A stretch of DNA of 42,502 nt from positions 1 through 42,502 of the forward strand of contig CAZTBB010000011.1 of assembly GCA_964611755.1 (NCBI GenBank), read 5' to 3'. A model generated the notes under the pieces. The model was given only the letters and a program-made list of their open reading frames with translations. It did not search any database and had not been told where the DNA came from. Shown here one piece after another: positions 1-9,100 of the stretch (its first letter is position 1; each line of letters starts with the position of its first letter). A program made the translations under genes and the position numbers. This DNA is from CAZTBB01 sp964611755 (GTDB taxonomy: Bacteria; Pseudomonadota; Alphaproteobacteria; Micavibrionales; Micavibrionaceae).

Positions 1-1
1 T

Positions 2-745
2 GGTGGCGGTGTTATATTTGTGCCCGGGCTTTATTATATCCTGCGCGCTTATGACTATCATGAACATGCGATGCATATCGCGGTGGGCACATCTTTGATG
101 ACCATCATATTTACGGGCCTGTCCTCGGCCTATGCGCATTACAAAAAAGGCGCCGTGGATATCCCGCTCATGAAAGGGTTTTTGCCCGGGGTTTTAATTG
201 GCGTCGGTATCGGGGCGTTGCTGGCGGATCAATTCTCATCGCCTGTATTGAAAGGGGTGTTTGCCGGATCGCAGATATTTTTTGGGAGTTATCTTCTTTT
301 GCGTAAGAATGATCTCGCACTATTTTCAGGCATGCCGAAGCAGCCGTTATTTTCCATGGTCTCGGCCGCGAATTCTTGCCTGTCTGCTTTGATGGGCGTG
401 GGCGGCGGTGTGCAAAATGTTTTGTTCATGACACTGTGTAATGTGCCGCTACACCGCGCGATCGCTACCGCGGCCTCTATTGGTCCTTTTATTGCCTTGG
501 TGGGTGCCGCCGGCTATTTGTTTATCGGCTTTGATCAGCAGGGGCTGCCACCTTATAATATTGGCTATATTAATGTCATCGCCTTTTTAACCTTTATTTC
601 TACCAGTATGCTGGCGGCGCCCTTGGGGGCGAAATGTGCGCATAGTCTGCCGGTTAAAAGGCTAAAGAAATATTTCTCCATCTTCATGCTGTGCGTCGCG
701 CTCAAGATGCTGTCCGAGATATATTTTGAATATAACCCGCAATAG
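2..745 (+). CDS. TauE/SafE family membrane transporter, 5' end outside window
   Basis: This is the C-terminal part of a multi-pass inner-membrane permease of the TauE/SafE (DUF81) family, whose members are implicated in export of sulfite or organosulfur anions. The reading frame is already open at base 2, where it encodes GGGVIFVPGL, the glycine-rich motif of the first family repeat. The gene therefore starts before the window, and the GTG at 20 is not a real start. The second repeat carries the matching motif GVGGGVQNVLF followed by a hydrophobic segment, and several other membrane segments are visible. About 247 residues are present; the family is usually about 250-270, so little is missing. 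Substrate cannot be told from the sequence. cutA follows 39 bp downstream on the same strand and may be cotranscribed. Confidence 0.85.
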   Translation, partial: GGGVIFVPGLYYILRAYDYHEHAMHIAVGTSLMTIIFTGLSSAYAHYKKGAVDIPLMKGFLPGVLIGVGIGALLADQFSSPVLKGVFAGSQIFFGSYLLLRKNDLALFSGMPKQPLFSMVSAANSCLSALMGVGGGVQNVLFMTLCNVPLHRAIATAASIGPFIALVGAAGYLFIGFDQQGLPPYNIGYINVIAFLTFISTSMLAAPLGAKCAHSLPVKRLKKYFSIFMLCVALKMLSEIYFEYNPQ

Positions 746-784
746 GCATAAGCTGGTTAGCGAAATAAATGGGGGAGCTGAGCC

Positions 785-1102
785 ATGATTATCATCTATA
801 TGACCTGTCCGGAAGAGAGCGCAAAAGATATCGCAAGACAGCTCTTGGAAAAGAAATTAGTGGCCTGCGCCAATATCATGCAGCCGCATCAAGCGCTCTA
901 TTATTGGGATGGAGCGATGCAGGAAGAGGCAGAATGCGTGGTTATTCTAAAAACGGCAGATGCGCTTTTTGATAAGGTCAAAGAATGCGTGGATGATATT
1001 CACCCCCATGACGTGCCGTGCTTACTCAAGCTCGAGGTGAAAGATGCACATCAAGATTTTATCAATTGGGTCAATAACCAGTTCCCTGATTTGAAGACCT
1101 AA
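785..1102 (+). CDS. cutA: Divalent-cation tolerance protein CutA
   Basis: This is a small cytoplasmic protein of the CutA1 family, which forms very stable trimers and has been linked to copper and other divalent-cation tolerance; its biochemical role is still unclear. The 105 residues match the usual family length. The conserved blocks are in order: MTCPEE near the N-terminus, LEKKLVACANI, YYWDGAMQEEAECVVILKT, the HPHDVPCLLKLEV stretch (family HPYExP) and a final FINWV. A strong ribosome binding site (GGGGAG) sits just before the ATG at 785, which decides this start over an overlapping frame at 769. The gene ends 3 bp from the stop of the convergent SecA-like gene. Confidence 0.92.
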   Translation: MIIIYMTCPEESAKDIARQLLEKKLVACANIMQPHQALYYWDGAMQEEAECVVILKTADALFDKVKECVDDIHPHDVPCLLKLEVKDAHQDFINWVNNQFPDLKT

Positions 1103-1105
1103 TGT

Positions 1106-3862
1106 CTAGGCCATAGCCCCCGGCTCGGCAACAGCCAGCTCGGGTCTTTGTGGGGTATCATCATTGGCCGGCTTTGATGTTGGTTTGGGTGATGTAACAA
1201 TTTTTGTGGCCGTCATCATTTTTTGTATTTTACCCGTGTTTGCAATTGTCAGGCGTTTGATTTTATCCAATGCCTGGCTACGAATTTTATAGGCCTCACT
1301 TTGGAAGAAGAGGAAGTCATCGGTAAAGCCTGCGGCTTGTTTTTCCATGAGGCGGTATTTTTGCAAGAAGATAAGATCTTCTGTGCTCTGACGGCGCAGG
1401 CGCTGCATGAATATAATGGCGCTTTGAACCAATGTTTTCTCAAAGCCTTCTTTTTTTGCCGTATCATTCGCAAAGATTCTTTCCGAGCGCTCCATCCATT
1501 GGTTCTGGAACAACCTTATCGTTTGTCTAAGGGCTTTTTCTCTGCCCATATATTGACCATCACTGATAATGTCATGCGCGTTTACATCCAGGCCCGTTAG
1601 CTTATTGAGCTTATCTATGAGGGCTGCACATTCAAAGTCTTGCAGCGCGCGGCCTTTTTGTGGGGCATGCTTGTCAAACAAAGCCACGATCTCATTGTCC
1701 AGATAAGCCAGGAGTACATCTTGGAAATCAAAACGTTTATCGCGGGCCGCGCGGCGGCTCTCTGATTTATCCTGAAAGAGAACGCTGTAATCACCGCTGC
1801 GCAGACTCTCAATAATAGCCAATAAATAAAGATTTTGATCCTCAATTACATCGCCATATTTGATCATGTTCTTTCTGATCTCATAGCTGTGCTCGGCCAT
1901 TTTCTTTTGTGCATTCTGGATGGCGCGATTGACAATGTCTGATTGAATATACAATGAGTCCGTTTTTTGCACAGCAAACATGCGTTTGAGGCCATTGCGC
2001 ACCTGTTCTTGTGTGCCCATATTGATGATCAGTTGATCATCGGGAGAGCGAATAGCCAATGTCTTGCCGGGTTCGCCCTGACGGCCACAACGCCCTCTTA
2101 GCTGACGTTCTGCACGGGGGTCGAATGTACCGAAAATATATGTGCTCAGGCCGCCGGCTTGTGTGACTTGATCTTGCTGTGAGCGATCCGCCCCGCCCAA
2201 TTTGATATCAGTCCCACGTCCCGCCATTGGAGTGGATATCGTTATTGCGCCTGATTTTCCTGCCTTCGATACAATCTCTTCTTCTTGGCCAACGGTATCA
2301 CTGCATAATATTTGTGGCTGCAGGTATCCCTTTTCCTTGAGCTTTGCAAGGATGTCCTTGTCCTCAGAGATGAAGGCAAAAATCCGTTTGGCGCGCTCAT
2401 CATGTTCCGTGCCGACAAGAACGGGCCGGCCGGCCTCCAAATCTTTTAAGATTTCGGCCTTGAGCACTTTTACCTGTGCGTCGTGATCGAGGCAAACTCT
2501 GTCTGCCTCTTCGATGACGGCAACGGGTTTATTGCGTGGGACAATCTGCGTCGGGATGTTATAGGTTTCCGCAAGTTCACTGGCCGCTTCTGCGACACTT
2601 CCGCTCATGCCTGAAAGTGTGTCATAAGAGCGGCAATATTTCTGGATTGTAATCTGGTCCAGTGTTTCATTCTCCGGGCTAAGCTCGATGTTATCGCTGG
2701 CACGATGTTTAGCTTCAATCGCCTGATGCAGTCCTTCGCTGAGTTGGCGCCCCGGGGTTGTGCGGCCGGTTTGTTGATCGATCAAAACAACTTTGCCGTC
2801 TTTGCAGACATAGTGCTTGTCTTTGTCATAGAGGATATTGGCAGACATGGCATTGCGGCCATACAAATAGAAAAAGATGTTTTCATCATCCTGTGAGACA
2901 TCCGTGTTTTGGGATTTGCTGCGATATAGGTCATCAAAGAGGTCATGCCCTTTATCTGTGATGTATGCGGTTCTTTGCTTAAGGTCAATTGTAAAGTAGT
3001 CCTCCATACGGCCTTCGCGTTTGGCGCGGGCGATTATGTCTGTAATGATTTCATTGGCCAGCAAATAAGGGCGCCAGCTCTCTTCTTTGTCCTTGATATT
3101 GCTAGGCCCACTCATAATCAAAGGCGTTCCCGCCTCATCAATAAGAATTTGATCAATTTCATCGGCGATCAGAAAATGGCGGCCGCGCGCCTGAATATCA
3201 GGCGATTGATCTGTTTTGATACGATCTTTCAAATAATCAAAACCGAATTGGGTAATTGTCCCATAAGTCACATCGCTATCATAAGCTATGCGGCGTTGGT
3301 TTTTATCCATATCGGATTGAATATAACCAACGCTCATGCCAAAGCCCTCGAATATAGGGGCCATTTCTTCGGCATCACGTTTGACCAGATAATCATTCAC
3401 AGTAGCCACATGCACACCTTGTCCAGAAGCGCCATTAAGGACAGCCGCAAGAGCAGCTACGATAGTTTTCCCTTCTCCTGTGCCTTGGTCGCAGAAAGTT
3501 CCATCTGAAATGGTAAGAGCGGCCATGATTTGCACATCATAAGGATCTTTTCCTAAGCTGCGGCGTGACATTTCACAGGCAAAAGCCAGAATGTCCTTTT
3601 TATAACGCCTAATCTTGTTTGGATTTTTGCTGATTTCTTTGCGCCATTTGCGCATCTGCTTTTGAGCTTCTGCATAGAATTTATCAGATGATTGAAAACG
3701 CTTTTGTAGCCTGTCTTGCTTTGCACGGATTTGCTTTATAGTGCCGCCTAGTCTGCTAATCAGATGTTTTTCGGTTTGGCGCACGCCGGCCATTCTCTGG
3801 AAGTTTTCCGAGAGGCTGGCTTTTTGTTCCTTGCTTATATGTGCTTGAACTGTATGACCCAT
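1106..3862 (-). CDS. Divergent SecA-like preprotein translocase ATPase
   Basis: SecA is the ATPase motor that pushes unfolded preproteins through SecYEG. Its landmarks are all present here: Walker A GTGEGKT (residues 127-133), VHVATVNDYLVKRDAE (about 150-165), Walker B DEID (234-237), IDEAGTPLIMSGP (241-253), TGRTTPGRQLSEGLHQAIEAK (from about 365), MAGRGTDIKLGG (546-557) and RQLRGRCGRQGEPG (586-599). Several normally fixed residues differ: the family has MKTGEGKT, DEVDSILIDEART and TNNEFGFDYL, against DQGTGEGKT, DEIDQILIDEAGT and TITQFGFDYL here. The C-terminus lacks the CxCxS(x)8C(H/C) zinc motif and ends in a Pro/Ala-rich tail. The N-terminus has about 60 extra basic, helical residues. I infer a paralogue (SecA2-like) rather than the housekeeping SecA, which would lie outside the window. 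No clear ribosome binding site precedes the ATG at 3862. Confidence 0.85.
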   Translation of the reverse strand: MGHTVQAHISKEQKASLSENFQRMAGVRQTEKHLISRLGGTIKQIRAKQDRLQKRFQSSDKFYAEAQKQMRKWRKEISKNPNKIRRYKKDILAFACEMSRRSLGKDPYDVQIMAALTISDGTFCDQGTGEGKTIVAALAAVLNGASGQGVHVATVNDYLVKRDAEEMAPIFEGFGMSVGYIQSDMDKNQRRIAYDSDVTYGTITQFGFDYLKDRIKTDQSPDIQARGRHFLIADEIDQILIDEAGTPLIMSGPSNIKDKEESWRPYLLANEIITDIIARAKREGRMEDYFTIDLKQRTAYITDKGHDLFDDLYRSKSQNTDVSQDDENIFFYLYGRNAMSANILYDKDKHYVCKDGKVVLIDQQTGRTTPGRQLSEGLHQAIEAKHRASDNIELSPENETLDQITIQKYCRSYDTLSGMSGSVAEAASELAETYNIPTQIVPRNKPVAVIEEADRVCLDHDAQVKVLKAEILKDLEAGRPVLVGTEHDERAKRIFAFISEDKDILAKLKEKGYLQPQILCSDTVGQEEEIVSKAGKSGAITISTPMAGRGTDIKLGGADRSQQDQVTQAGGLSTYIFGTFDPRAERQLRGRCGRQGEPGKTLAIRSPDDQLIINMGTQEQVRNGLKRMFAVQKTDSLYIQSDIVNRAIQNAQKKMAEHSYEIRKNMIKYGDVIEDQNLYLLAIIESLRSGDYSVLFQDKSESRRAARDKRFDFQDVLLAYLDNEIVALFDKHAPQKGRALQDFECAALIDKLNKLTGLDVNAHDIISDGQYMGREKALRQTIRLFQNQWMERSERIFANDTAKKEGFEKTLVQSAIIFMQRLRRQSTEDLIFLQKYRLMEKQAAGFTDDFLFFQSEAYKIRSQALDKIKRLTIANTGKIQKMMTATKIVTSPKPTSKPANDDTPQRPELAVAEPGAMA

Positions 3863-3939
3863 TAATTTTTATACCGCTATATTTAAAAGTGGGGGCAATT
3901 TAACATAATATGCTTATTTTTTGCAAGGTTTTATTCATT

Positions 3940-4014
3940 TGGTGATAAAAATAAACCGGGCGTCTAGATTAGGGTAATATAATACCTTAATTTTAATTCA
4001 CTGTTTTATCACCA
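3940..4014. repeat. 11-bp inverted repeat upstream of the rplM promoter
   Basis: TGGTGATAAAA at 3940-3950 and its exact complement TTTTATCACCA at 4004-4014 are 53 bp apart. The right arm ends 7 bp before the predicted -35 box of rplM. The segment between the arms is AT-rich and contains an imperfect dyad, GGTAATATAATACC. It could be a regulator site, a structured RNA end for the leftward gene, or chance in AT-rich DNA. Confidence 0.4.
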
Positions 4015-4021
4015 TTTTTTC

Positions 4022-4050
4022 TTGACAGTGACGTATAAATCTTTCATAAC
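4022..4050 (+). promoter_or_regulatory. Sigma-70-type promoter of rplM-rpsI
   Basis: A perfect -35 box TTGACA (4022-4027) is followed by 17 bp and a -10-like CATAAC (4045-4050). Transcription would start near 4057, giving a leader of about 28 nt before the rplM ATG. Because this promoter lies inside the longer open frame that begins at 4022, it argues against that upstream start. Confidence 0.7.
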
Positions 4051-4084
4051 TCGCTCTCAAGTTTTTAAATTGAAGGAAAAAGCG

Positions 4085-4543
4085 ATGAAAACATATTCAG
4101 CGAAACCCTCGGAAATCGAGAAAAAATGGCTTATCGTTGATGCTGAGGACGTAGTTCTTGGTCGTCTAGCTAGCCAGATTGCTTTACGTTTGCGCGGCAA
4201 GCACAAGCCATCATTCACACCGCACATGGATTGTGGTGATAACGTGATCGTGATTAATGCACAAAAAGTGAAGCTTACAGGAAACAAGCGTGATCAGGAT
4301 ATTTTCTACTGGCACACAGGTTTCCCAGGTGGAATTAAGCAACGCACAAAAGGTGAAATCCTTGATGGTAAGTTCCCTGAGCGCGTTGTGGAAAAAGCTG
4401 TTGAGCGTATGCTGCCAAAAGGTCCTTTGGGCCGTAAGGTTCTTGGCAATTTACGTGTATACCCAGGCGCAGAGCACCCACATGAGGCGCAAAACCCTGA
4501 GGTGTTTGATGTTGCAGCGATGAATGAAAAGAATAAACGCTAA
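4085..4543 (+). CDS. rplM: 50S ribosomal protein L13
   Basis: L13 is an early-assembly protein of the large ribosomal subunit that binds 23S rRNA. The 152-residue product has the family landmarks: KWLIVDAEDVVLGRLAS near the N-terminus, LRGKHKPSFTPHMDCGDNVIVINA, KRDQDIFYWHTGFPGG, and MLPKGPLGRKVLGNLRVYPGAEHPHEAQ. I place the start at the ATG at 4085, which has AAGGAAAA just upstream and gives the usual family length. An in-frame start at 4022 would add 21 residues unlike L13 and overlap the promoter. rpsI follows 14 bp downstream in the classic rplM-rpsI operon. Confidence 0.97.
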   Translation: MKTYSAKPSEIEKKWLIVDAEDVVLGRLASQIALRLRGKHKPSFTPHMDCGDNVIVINAQKVKLTGNKRDQDIFYWHTGFPGGIKQRTKGEILDGKFPERVVEKAVERMLPKGPLGRKVLGNLRVYPGAEHPHEAQNPEVFDVAAMNEKNKR

Positions 4544-4557
4544 GAGGATAGTGAAGC

Positions 4558-5088
4558 ATGTCAGAAGAGAAAAAAGTTACAGATCTTAAAGATATTGGTG
4601 AAGCGGTAGCAACAGATGCGCCGGCAACACCAGTCGCTGATGCGGCGTCCTCTGAGAATACTCAGGATGCTCCTATCAAGCGTGAAAAGGAAATTGATGA
4701 ATATGGTCGTTCATACGCAACAGGGCGTCGTAAAGATGCTGTTGCGCGTGTATGGGTGAAGCCAGGGACTGGTCAAGTAACAGTCAATGGTAAAGACCAA
4801 GTGGATTACTTTGCTCGTCAAACACACCGTTTGATCTTGAACCAACCGTTCTTGATCGTAAATGGTGTGAACAAGTTTGATGTGATCTGCACAGTGAAGG
4901 GCGGCGGTTTGTCTGGTCAGGCCGGTGCGGTTCGTCACGGTATTTCACGTGCGCTTGAGAAGCAAGATCCGGAAATGCGCCCAGCCTTGAAGAAGGCCGG
5001 TATGATGACACGTGATGCACGTATCGTTGAGCGTAAGAAAGTCGGTAAGCACAAGGCACGTCGTACAAAGCAGTGGGCGAAACGTTAA
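4558..5088 (+). CDS. rpsI: 30S ribosomal protein S9
   Basis: S9 lies in the head of the small ribosomal subunit, and its C-terminal tail reaches the P-site tRNA. The S9 fold begins at about residue 51 with YGRSYATGRRKDAVARVWVKPG and continues through VKGGGLSGQAGAVRHGISRAL to the basic C-terminal end KARRTKQWAKR. Before it is an acidic, Ala/Asp/Glu-rich extension of about 45 residues. Similar shorter extensions occur in other alphaproteobacterial S9 proteins. AGAGGA upstream of the ATG supports the start. The gene is cotranscribed with rplM and followed by a terminator at 5120. Confidence 0.97.
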   Translation: MSEEKKVTDLKDIGEAVATDAPATPVADAASSENTQDAPIKREKEIDEYGRSYATGRRKDAVARVWVKPGTGQVTVNGKDQVDYFARQTHRLILNQPFLIVNGVNKFDVICTVKGGGLSGQAGAVRHGISRALEKQDPEMRPALKKAGMMTRDARIVERKKVGKHKARRTKQWAKR

Positions 5089-5119
5089 GCGCAGAGTTTT
5101 CAATTTATATTATTTCAAG

Positions 5120-5150
5120 AACGCCTCGTTTTTTTACGGGGCGTTTTTTT
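5120..5150 (+). terminator. Rho-independent terminator of rplM-rpsI
   Basis: A 9-bp stem (AACGCCTCG at 5120-5128 with CGGGGCGTT at 5137-5145, one G-T pair) closes an 8-nt loop and is followed by a run of T to 5150. It lies 31 bp after the rpsI stop. Confidence 0.9.
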
Positions 5151-5163
5151 ATAGGATATTTTT

Positions 5164-5487
5164 TTAAGATGGGGCGAAAAGGTCATCCATCGTCAGAGCA
5201 TCGGCCCCTTCGATAACGGGGGCGCCCTGAGTGGTATATCCTGTGGCAGATTCCGTGATTCCCAGTCCGTTTGATATGGCTTCCGTGGCCGGCAGGAATA
5301 TTGCAGAAAGACCATCATAGAACCAGCCAAAAAGGTTGAGTGATATATTGGCCAAACTCAAGCCTAGCTCGGAATAGTGATAAAACGGGAAGGTAAAGAA
5401 CTCCGTTGCAAAACCGGTTGCTAACCCTACAGCCGCGGCTGTAAAAATAACGCCTATCCCGCCAGCCTTTTTTTCTGTATCTGCCAT
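5164..5487 (-). CDS. Small unknown membrane protein, predicted Fur-regulated
   Basis: I do not recognise this 107-residue protein. Two hydrophobic segments, at about residues 9-31 and 44-68, suggest a small inner-membrane protein with a short charged N-terminus (MADTEKK) and an acidic C-terminal tail. The turn between the segments is aromatic-rich (EFFTFPFYHY). The start at 5487 has AAGAG upstream on the minus strand. The gene diverges from the secreted-protein gene at 5608, and two Fur-box-like sites lie in the 120 bp between them. I infer iron-dependent expression; a role in iron or metal handling would be guesswork from context only. Confidence 0.65.
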   Translation of the reverse strand: MADTEKKAGGIGVIFTAAAVGLATGFATEFFTFPFYHYSELGLSLANISLNLFGWFYDGLSAIFLPATEAISNGLGITESATGYTTQGAPVIEGADALTMDDLFAPS

Positions 5488-5517
5488 ATATTTACTCTTG
5501 ATCGACTTACATAATAG

Positions 5518-5532
5518 TGATAATCATTTTCA
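5518..5532. promoter_or_regulatory. Candidate Fur box 1
   Basis: TGATAATCATTTTCA matches the 15-bp Fur inverted-repeat consensus TGATAATnATTATCA at every defined position but one. It lies about 30 bp upstream of the minus-strand start at 5487, where a repressor could block that gene's promoter. Confidence 0.7.
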
Positions 5533-5547
5533 ACAAACATACACAAG

Positions 5548-5562
5548 TGAGAATGATTATCA
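5548..5562. promoter_or_regulatory. Candidate Fur box 2
   Basis: TGAGAATGATTATCA differs from the Fur consensus TGATAATnATTATCA by a single base. It lies 46 bp upstream of the plus-strand start at 5608. A weaker half-match (AAATAATCATTTTTC, 5568-5582) follows. Two near-perfect sites in one divergent intergenic region are very unlikely by chance. Confidence 0.78.
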
Positions 5563-5607
5563 ATCCCAAATAATCATTTTTCTAAAAAAAATAAGGAACG
5601 CTATTAA

Positions 5608-6072
5608 ATGTCTATATTTAAGTCACTAACAGCAATTGCCGGAGCCGCAATGGCGGCTACCACACTATCTTCTGCGGCACAGGCGCAAAGCCCGGCAGAA
5701 ATTATTGAACGTAACGCAGCGCCGGAAATTATTTCCATGGATGCGCCGGGCGATGCGGATTTTGTTATGAAGTTTCAAAATATGGCACGTGGTGATTTCA
5801 CAACTCCGGAGGGGCGCGCTATTGATTGTGATGTTTTTGCTGTGCGCGGCGATGATTATGTGCTGAGTGTCGAGGCTTTGGCAGCAAATTTTGATGTCCG
5901 TGATGGCTCACGCTATGACAGCCTGGGTAGCCGCGGTACGGTGACAGTAGACCCAAGCTTGGTTAGACAATTTGCCACGCACACTATTGATGCACATGGC
6001 CGTACTCCGGCAGACTTCAGAATGGTTGGTGAAACCTGTGCGACGAATTTCCCACCCCATAGAGCGCCTTAA
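5608..6072 (+). CDS. Secreted protein of unknown function, predicted Fur-regulated
   Basis: This 154-residue protein starts with a clear Sec signal peptide: basic MSIFK, an Ala-rich hydrophobic core, and an AQA-QS cleavage site near residue 26. The mature part of about 128 residues is acidic and soluble and has exactly two cysteines (C74 and C144), which could form a disulfide in the periplasm. No family is recognised. The ATG at 5608 has AAGGAA upstream. Fur box 2 lies 46 bp upstream, so expression under iron limitation is inferred. The 1217-residue protein begins only 30 bp downstream, so the two may be one transcript. Confidence 0.7.
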   Translation: MSIFKSLTAIAGAAMAATTLSSAAQAQSPAEIIERNAAPEIISMDAPGDADFVMKFQNMARGDFTTPEGRAIDCDVFAVRGDDYVLSVEALAANFDVRDGSRYDSLGSRGTVTVDPSLVRQFATHTIDAHGRTPADFRMVGETCATNFPPHRAP

Positions 6073-6102
6073 AGCCAGTCATTTTGATCGTGTAAGAAGA
6101 TT

Positions 6103-9100
6103 ATGGCTGATGGGGCATTCGTAAAAGAACAACAGATAGGTGAGAAGGATAAAAAAACCTCCTCACCGCTTTTGCGTCTGGGCCTGAGCGGAAACTTTAA
6201 ACTCTCTAAAAATCTGATTGATATTGCCCGTCTTTATAATGTGGGTATTAAGCGCATTGGCGCGGATGAATACCAAGTCATTTATGATGAAGCCCACCCT
6301 TTGGCAGATATGCTGCCGCAGAATGAATCCGGTGAGACAATCCTTGATTTTAAATCTCTGAAGAATGTGCTGGAGCGGTTGCAAAACCCTGTTCAATACA
6401 TTGCCCAGAGTATTGGGAAACAAAAGCTCAGCCTTGATCAAGACAAGTTGAGAGAGATCGATCAGCGCGCCGATACAGAAGGCTTGTCCAAAGAAGCATT
6501 GCGCGATCAACTCAACGATATTTTAGATGCATCCCGTCATCAAGAGGGGGCCAAAGTCCATGCGGATATATCAGATATACTGCGCTTTAGCGTGCAGGGC
6601 TATATGCATGAGGAAAAGCAGGACCACCACCATCATCACCATGGTGACGATGACGAGCATTTATGCTGTGATGACCATGAGGCCGTGGATAGCATGTTGG
6701 AGCACAGCACAGTCGGGCAAGCCAATGGAGAAGCCAATGGAGGCTTAACAAGCGGGTTTGTCTATGATCACAAACAAGGTGGCTATCGTCTCTCGCTTCA
6801 TAAAAATATTGTAGCAAGCCATTTTAAAGATACGCAAAGCAAACAATTGGCCGATATTGTTATGCTGTCTTTGCATGAGGCGACCGGGCAGAAATACATT
6901 GAAACAGAGCCATTAAAAGAAATCGTTCTTAGCCCTTCGGAGTTAGAGGCGTTTTCTCGTCTGATGAGTAATCACCTAGAGGTGGCACCAACGCTGATTA
7001 AGGATGTTTATGCGCATGAGACTTTGAGTAAACATAGGGACAATATTCGTCATATAGCCCATGATTTTGAAGGGGATGAAAATTTCAAAGGGATAGCAGC
7101 GCTCAAGGCTGATCAGACATCCAAAGAAGCAACGATAGAGAGACTTCAAACGCTCAAGGCGGCTACAGCTGCCTTCAAGGATTTGATTTCCAATAGTGAT
7201 ATTCAATCTATCTGGCAAAAACATAACATTACCAAGAAATTCGAAGGCTCATCGGTTCATTTATTTATGGAGCGTTTGGACATTATGGCGCAGGTCATGG
7301 ATGCCATCGAAGAGGGGGATATTTATCAGCTTGAAGCCCTAAGCGCCGAGTTCCGTGATCTTCTGGCCGGCTCTCGTTTGTTTATAGAGAGCGTCAAGCG
7401 TGACCTGTCCTTTCTGGATCAGGATATGCCTCTCATTCAAACACTGGGCGCGCTTGATGATGCCTTTAATAATGCCAGTATAAGCGGCATACATATCGCC
7501 GAGCATAAGATAAAAAATAAAAGCGGTGACATGGCCTATTTCCTCAGGCGTGAAACCGGCGCCGAAGGCGTAAGTCTTAAAAGACTGTATCAGGATTTTA
7601 TTGAAGGCTTTGGTGGGGAAATCTTTGATTTTGTTAAAAGGCACCCTCTGTTAACGGCTGGTATGGCGGTCAGTGTTCATTTCCTGATGAATGCAGGGAA
7701 TGCGGCGCCGAGTGCGGAAGCATTGGACGCCAGTGATAGCCTTTTTGGTGATGCAAACGCATCGGCCGATGCATCCTCTTCCGGGCAGGGGGTCTTGGTC
7801 TTTGGGCCTGATGGTTCTCTGGTATTTGAAGAGGTCTCACAAGATGAGATTGTCAGCGCCTACGGGGAGCAAGAAAATAAAATTTGCCACCTGCATGTTC
7901 CTAGTTTTATTGCCGATGCATTTCCTGATGATATTCGTGAGCAGTACCGTCTTGATCACTGTTTCTTCTCTGATCAGACGGCTGTATATCTGCGTGATAC
8001 GGGTGAGCTTGCCTATGGTGCGTTAAAGGCGCCCATGAATGCAGTGCTGGATAGCCCGGGTATATTGGTGGATGGTGTTGAAGGCAGCGAGTTTGCAGGT
8101 GGGTTTGATAACTCACTCAGTACAACAGGTGACGCGCTATTTGCGGCCAATATGTATCAAAATTTTGTGTTGCATGCGAGCTTGTTCGGCTCAATGAGCG
8201 CCATGGCATGGAAGGATGGTGTGATCAAGACAGCGAAGAAAGCATCGGGGTTGATTACACCTGTGATTGATATGGGGTATTCAGCCGCAAGAGCCATGCC
8301 GGCTACAATGGGCGGCGCAGCGGCTGGCGCTGTTTACGGGTTTACGCAGCAAGGCATTAGCGGGGCCGTGGCCGGCGCGGTTTTAGGCGGCGTTGCCGGA
8401 GCAACGATAGGGACAACAGCCAAGCTGGCGCATAAAAGCCTCGATCATCTGGATATAGAGGCTCTGAACGGGATTAAACCCTCTAAGCTTAAGGCTGATA
8501 AAACGCTCAAAATTCTTGAGAATAAACAAGCCGGACAAAGCGATGAAGACGGTCAGCCTACCCAGTCTTTCATCGAGTTCTCTTCGCCGGATAGTGATAA
8601 GGGTTTAAACAATACCCTATTGCCGGAAGGGTATGCATCCCGCATTCAAATGCGATTTGGCAAAGCGGATATTCCTTATCTTGAAATGCCTCTCTTCCAA
8701 GGGCGTCAGGCTGAGTTTGTTATGAACGAACAAACATTTCAAAAGGCATTAGGGGATACGCGTGAAATTATCTTTATGTTGGATCATTTAAGTGATCAGA
8801 TTGGCTTGAATGGCAAGGATGGCCCCTATAAAGAACATGTTCGCGCCAAAGCAGAAAAATTATTACAAACACTAGAAAGCTTTAAAGATGATCCGGCGCA
8901 ATCATCATCTGCGCTTCAAGCTGCTTTGCGCGAAAGCTTACCCACTTTGATTGGTTTTCAGCGTGCACATCTTGGTCACTCAAAATTAGTTGAAGCCTTT
9001 GAGGGGGATGATCAAATCTTGCGCTCATTTGATATTAAGAACGCTCAGAAAAAGCGCTCTCTCAAGCGTGCCTTTGAGCGGGCAAAAGATGGAAATTCCT

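Noticed and set aside
769..972. Open frame overlapping cutA
   Set aside because: Its product has no family features, and cutA in the other frame has a strong ribosome binding site and full family match.
2945..3508. 187-codon open frame on the plus strand
   Set aside because: It lies wholly antisense to the well-supported SecA-like gene and has no recognisable motif or ribosome binding site.
4022..4084. Upstream in-frame start for L13
   Set aside because: The first bases are the promoter -35 box, and the extra residues are unlike L13.
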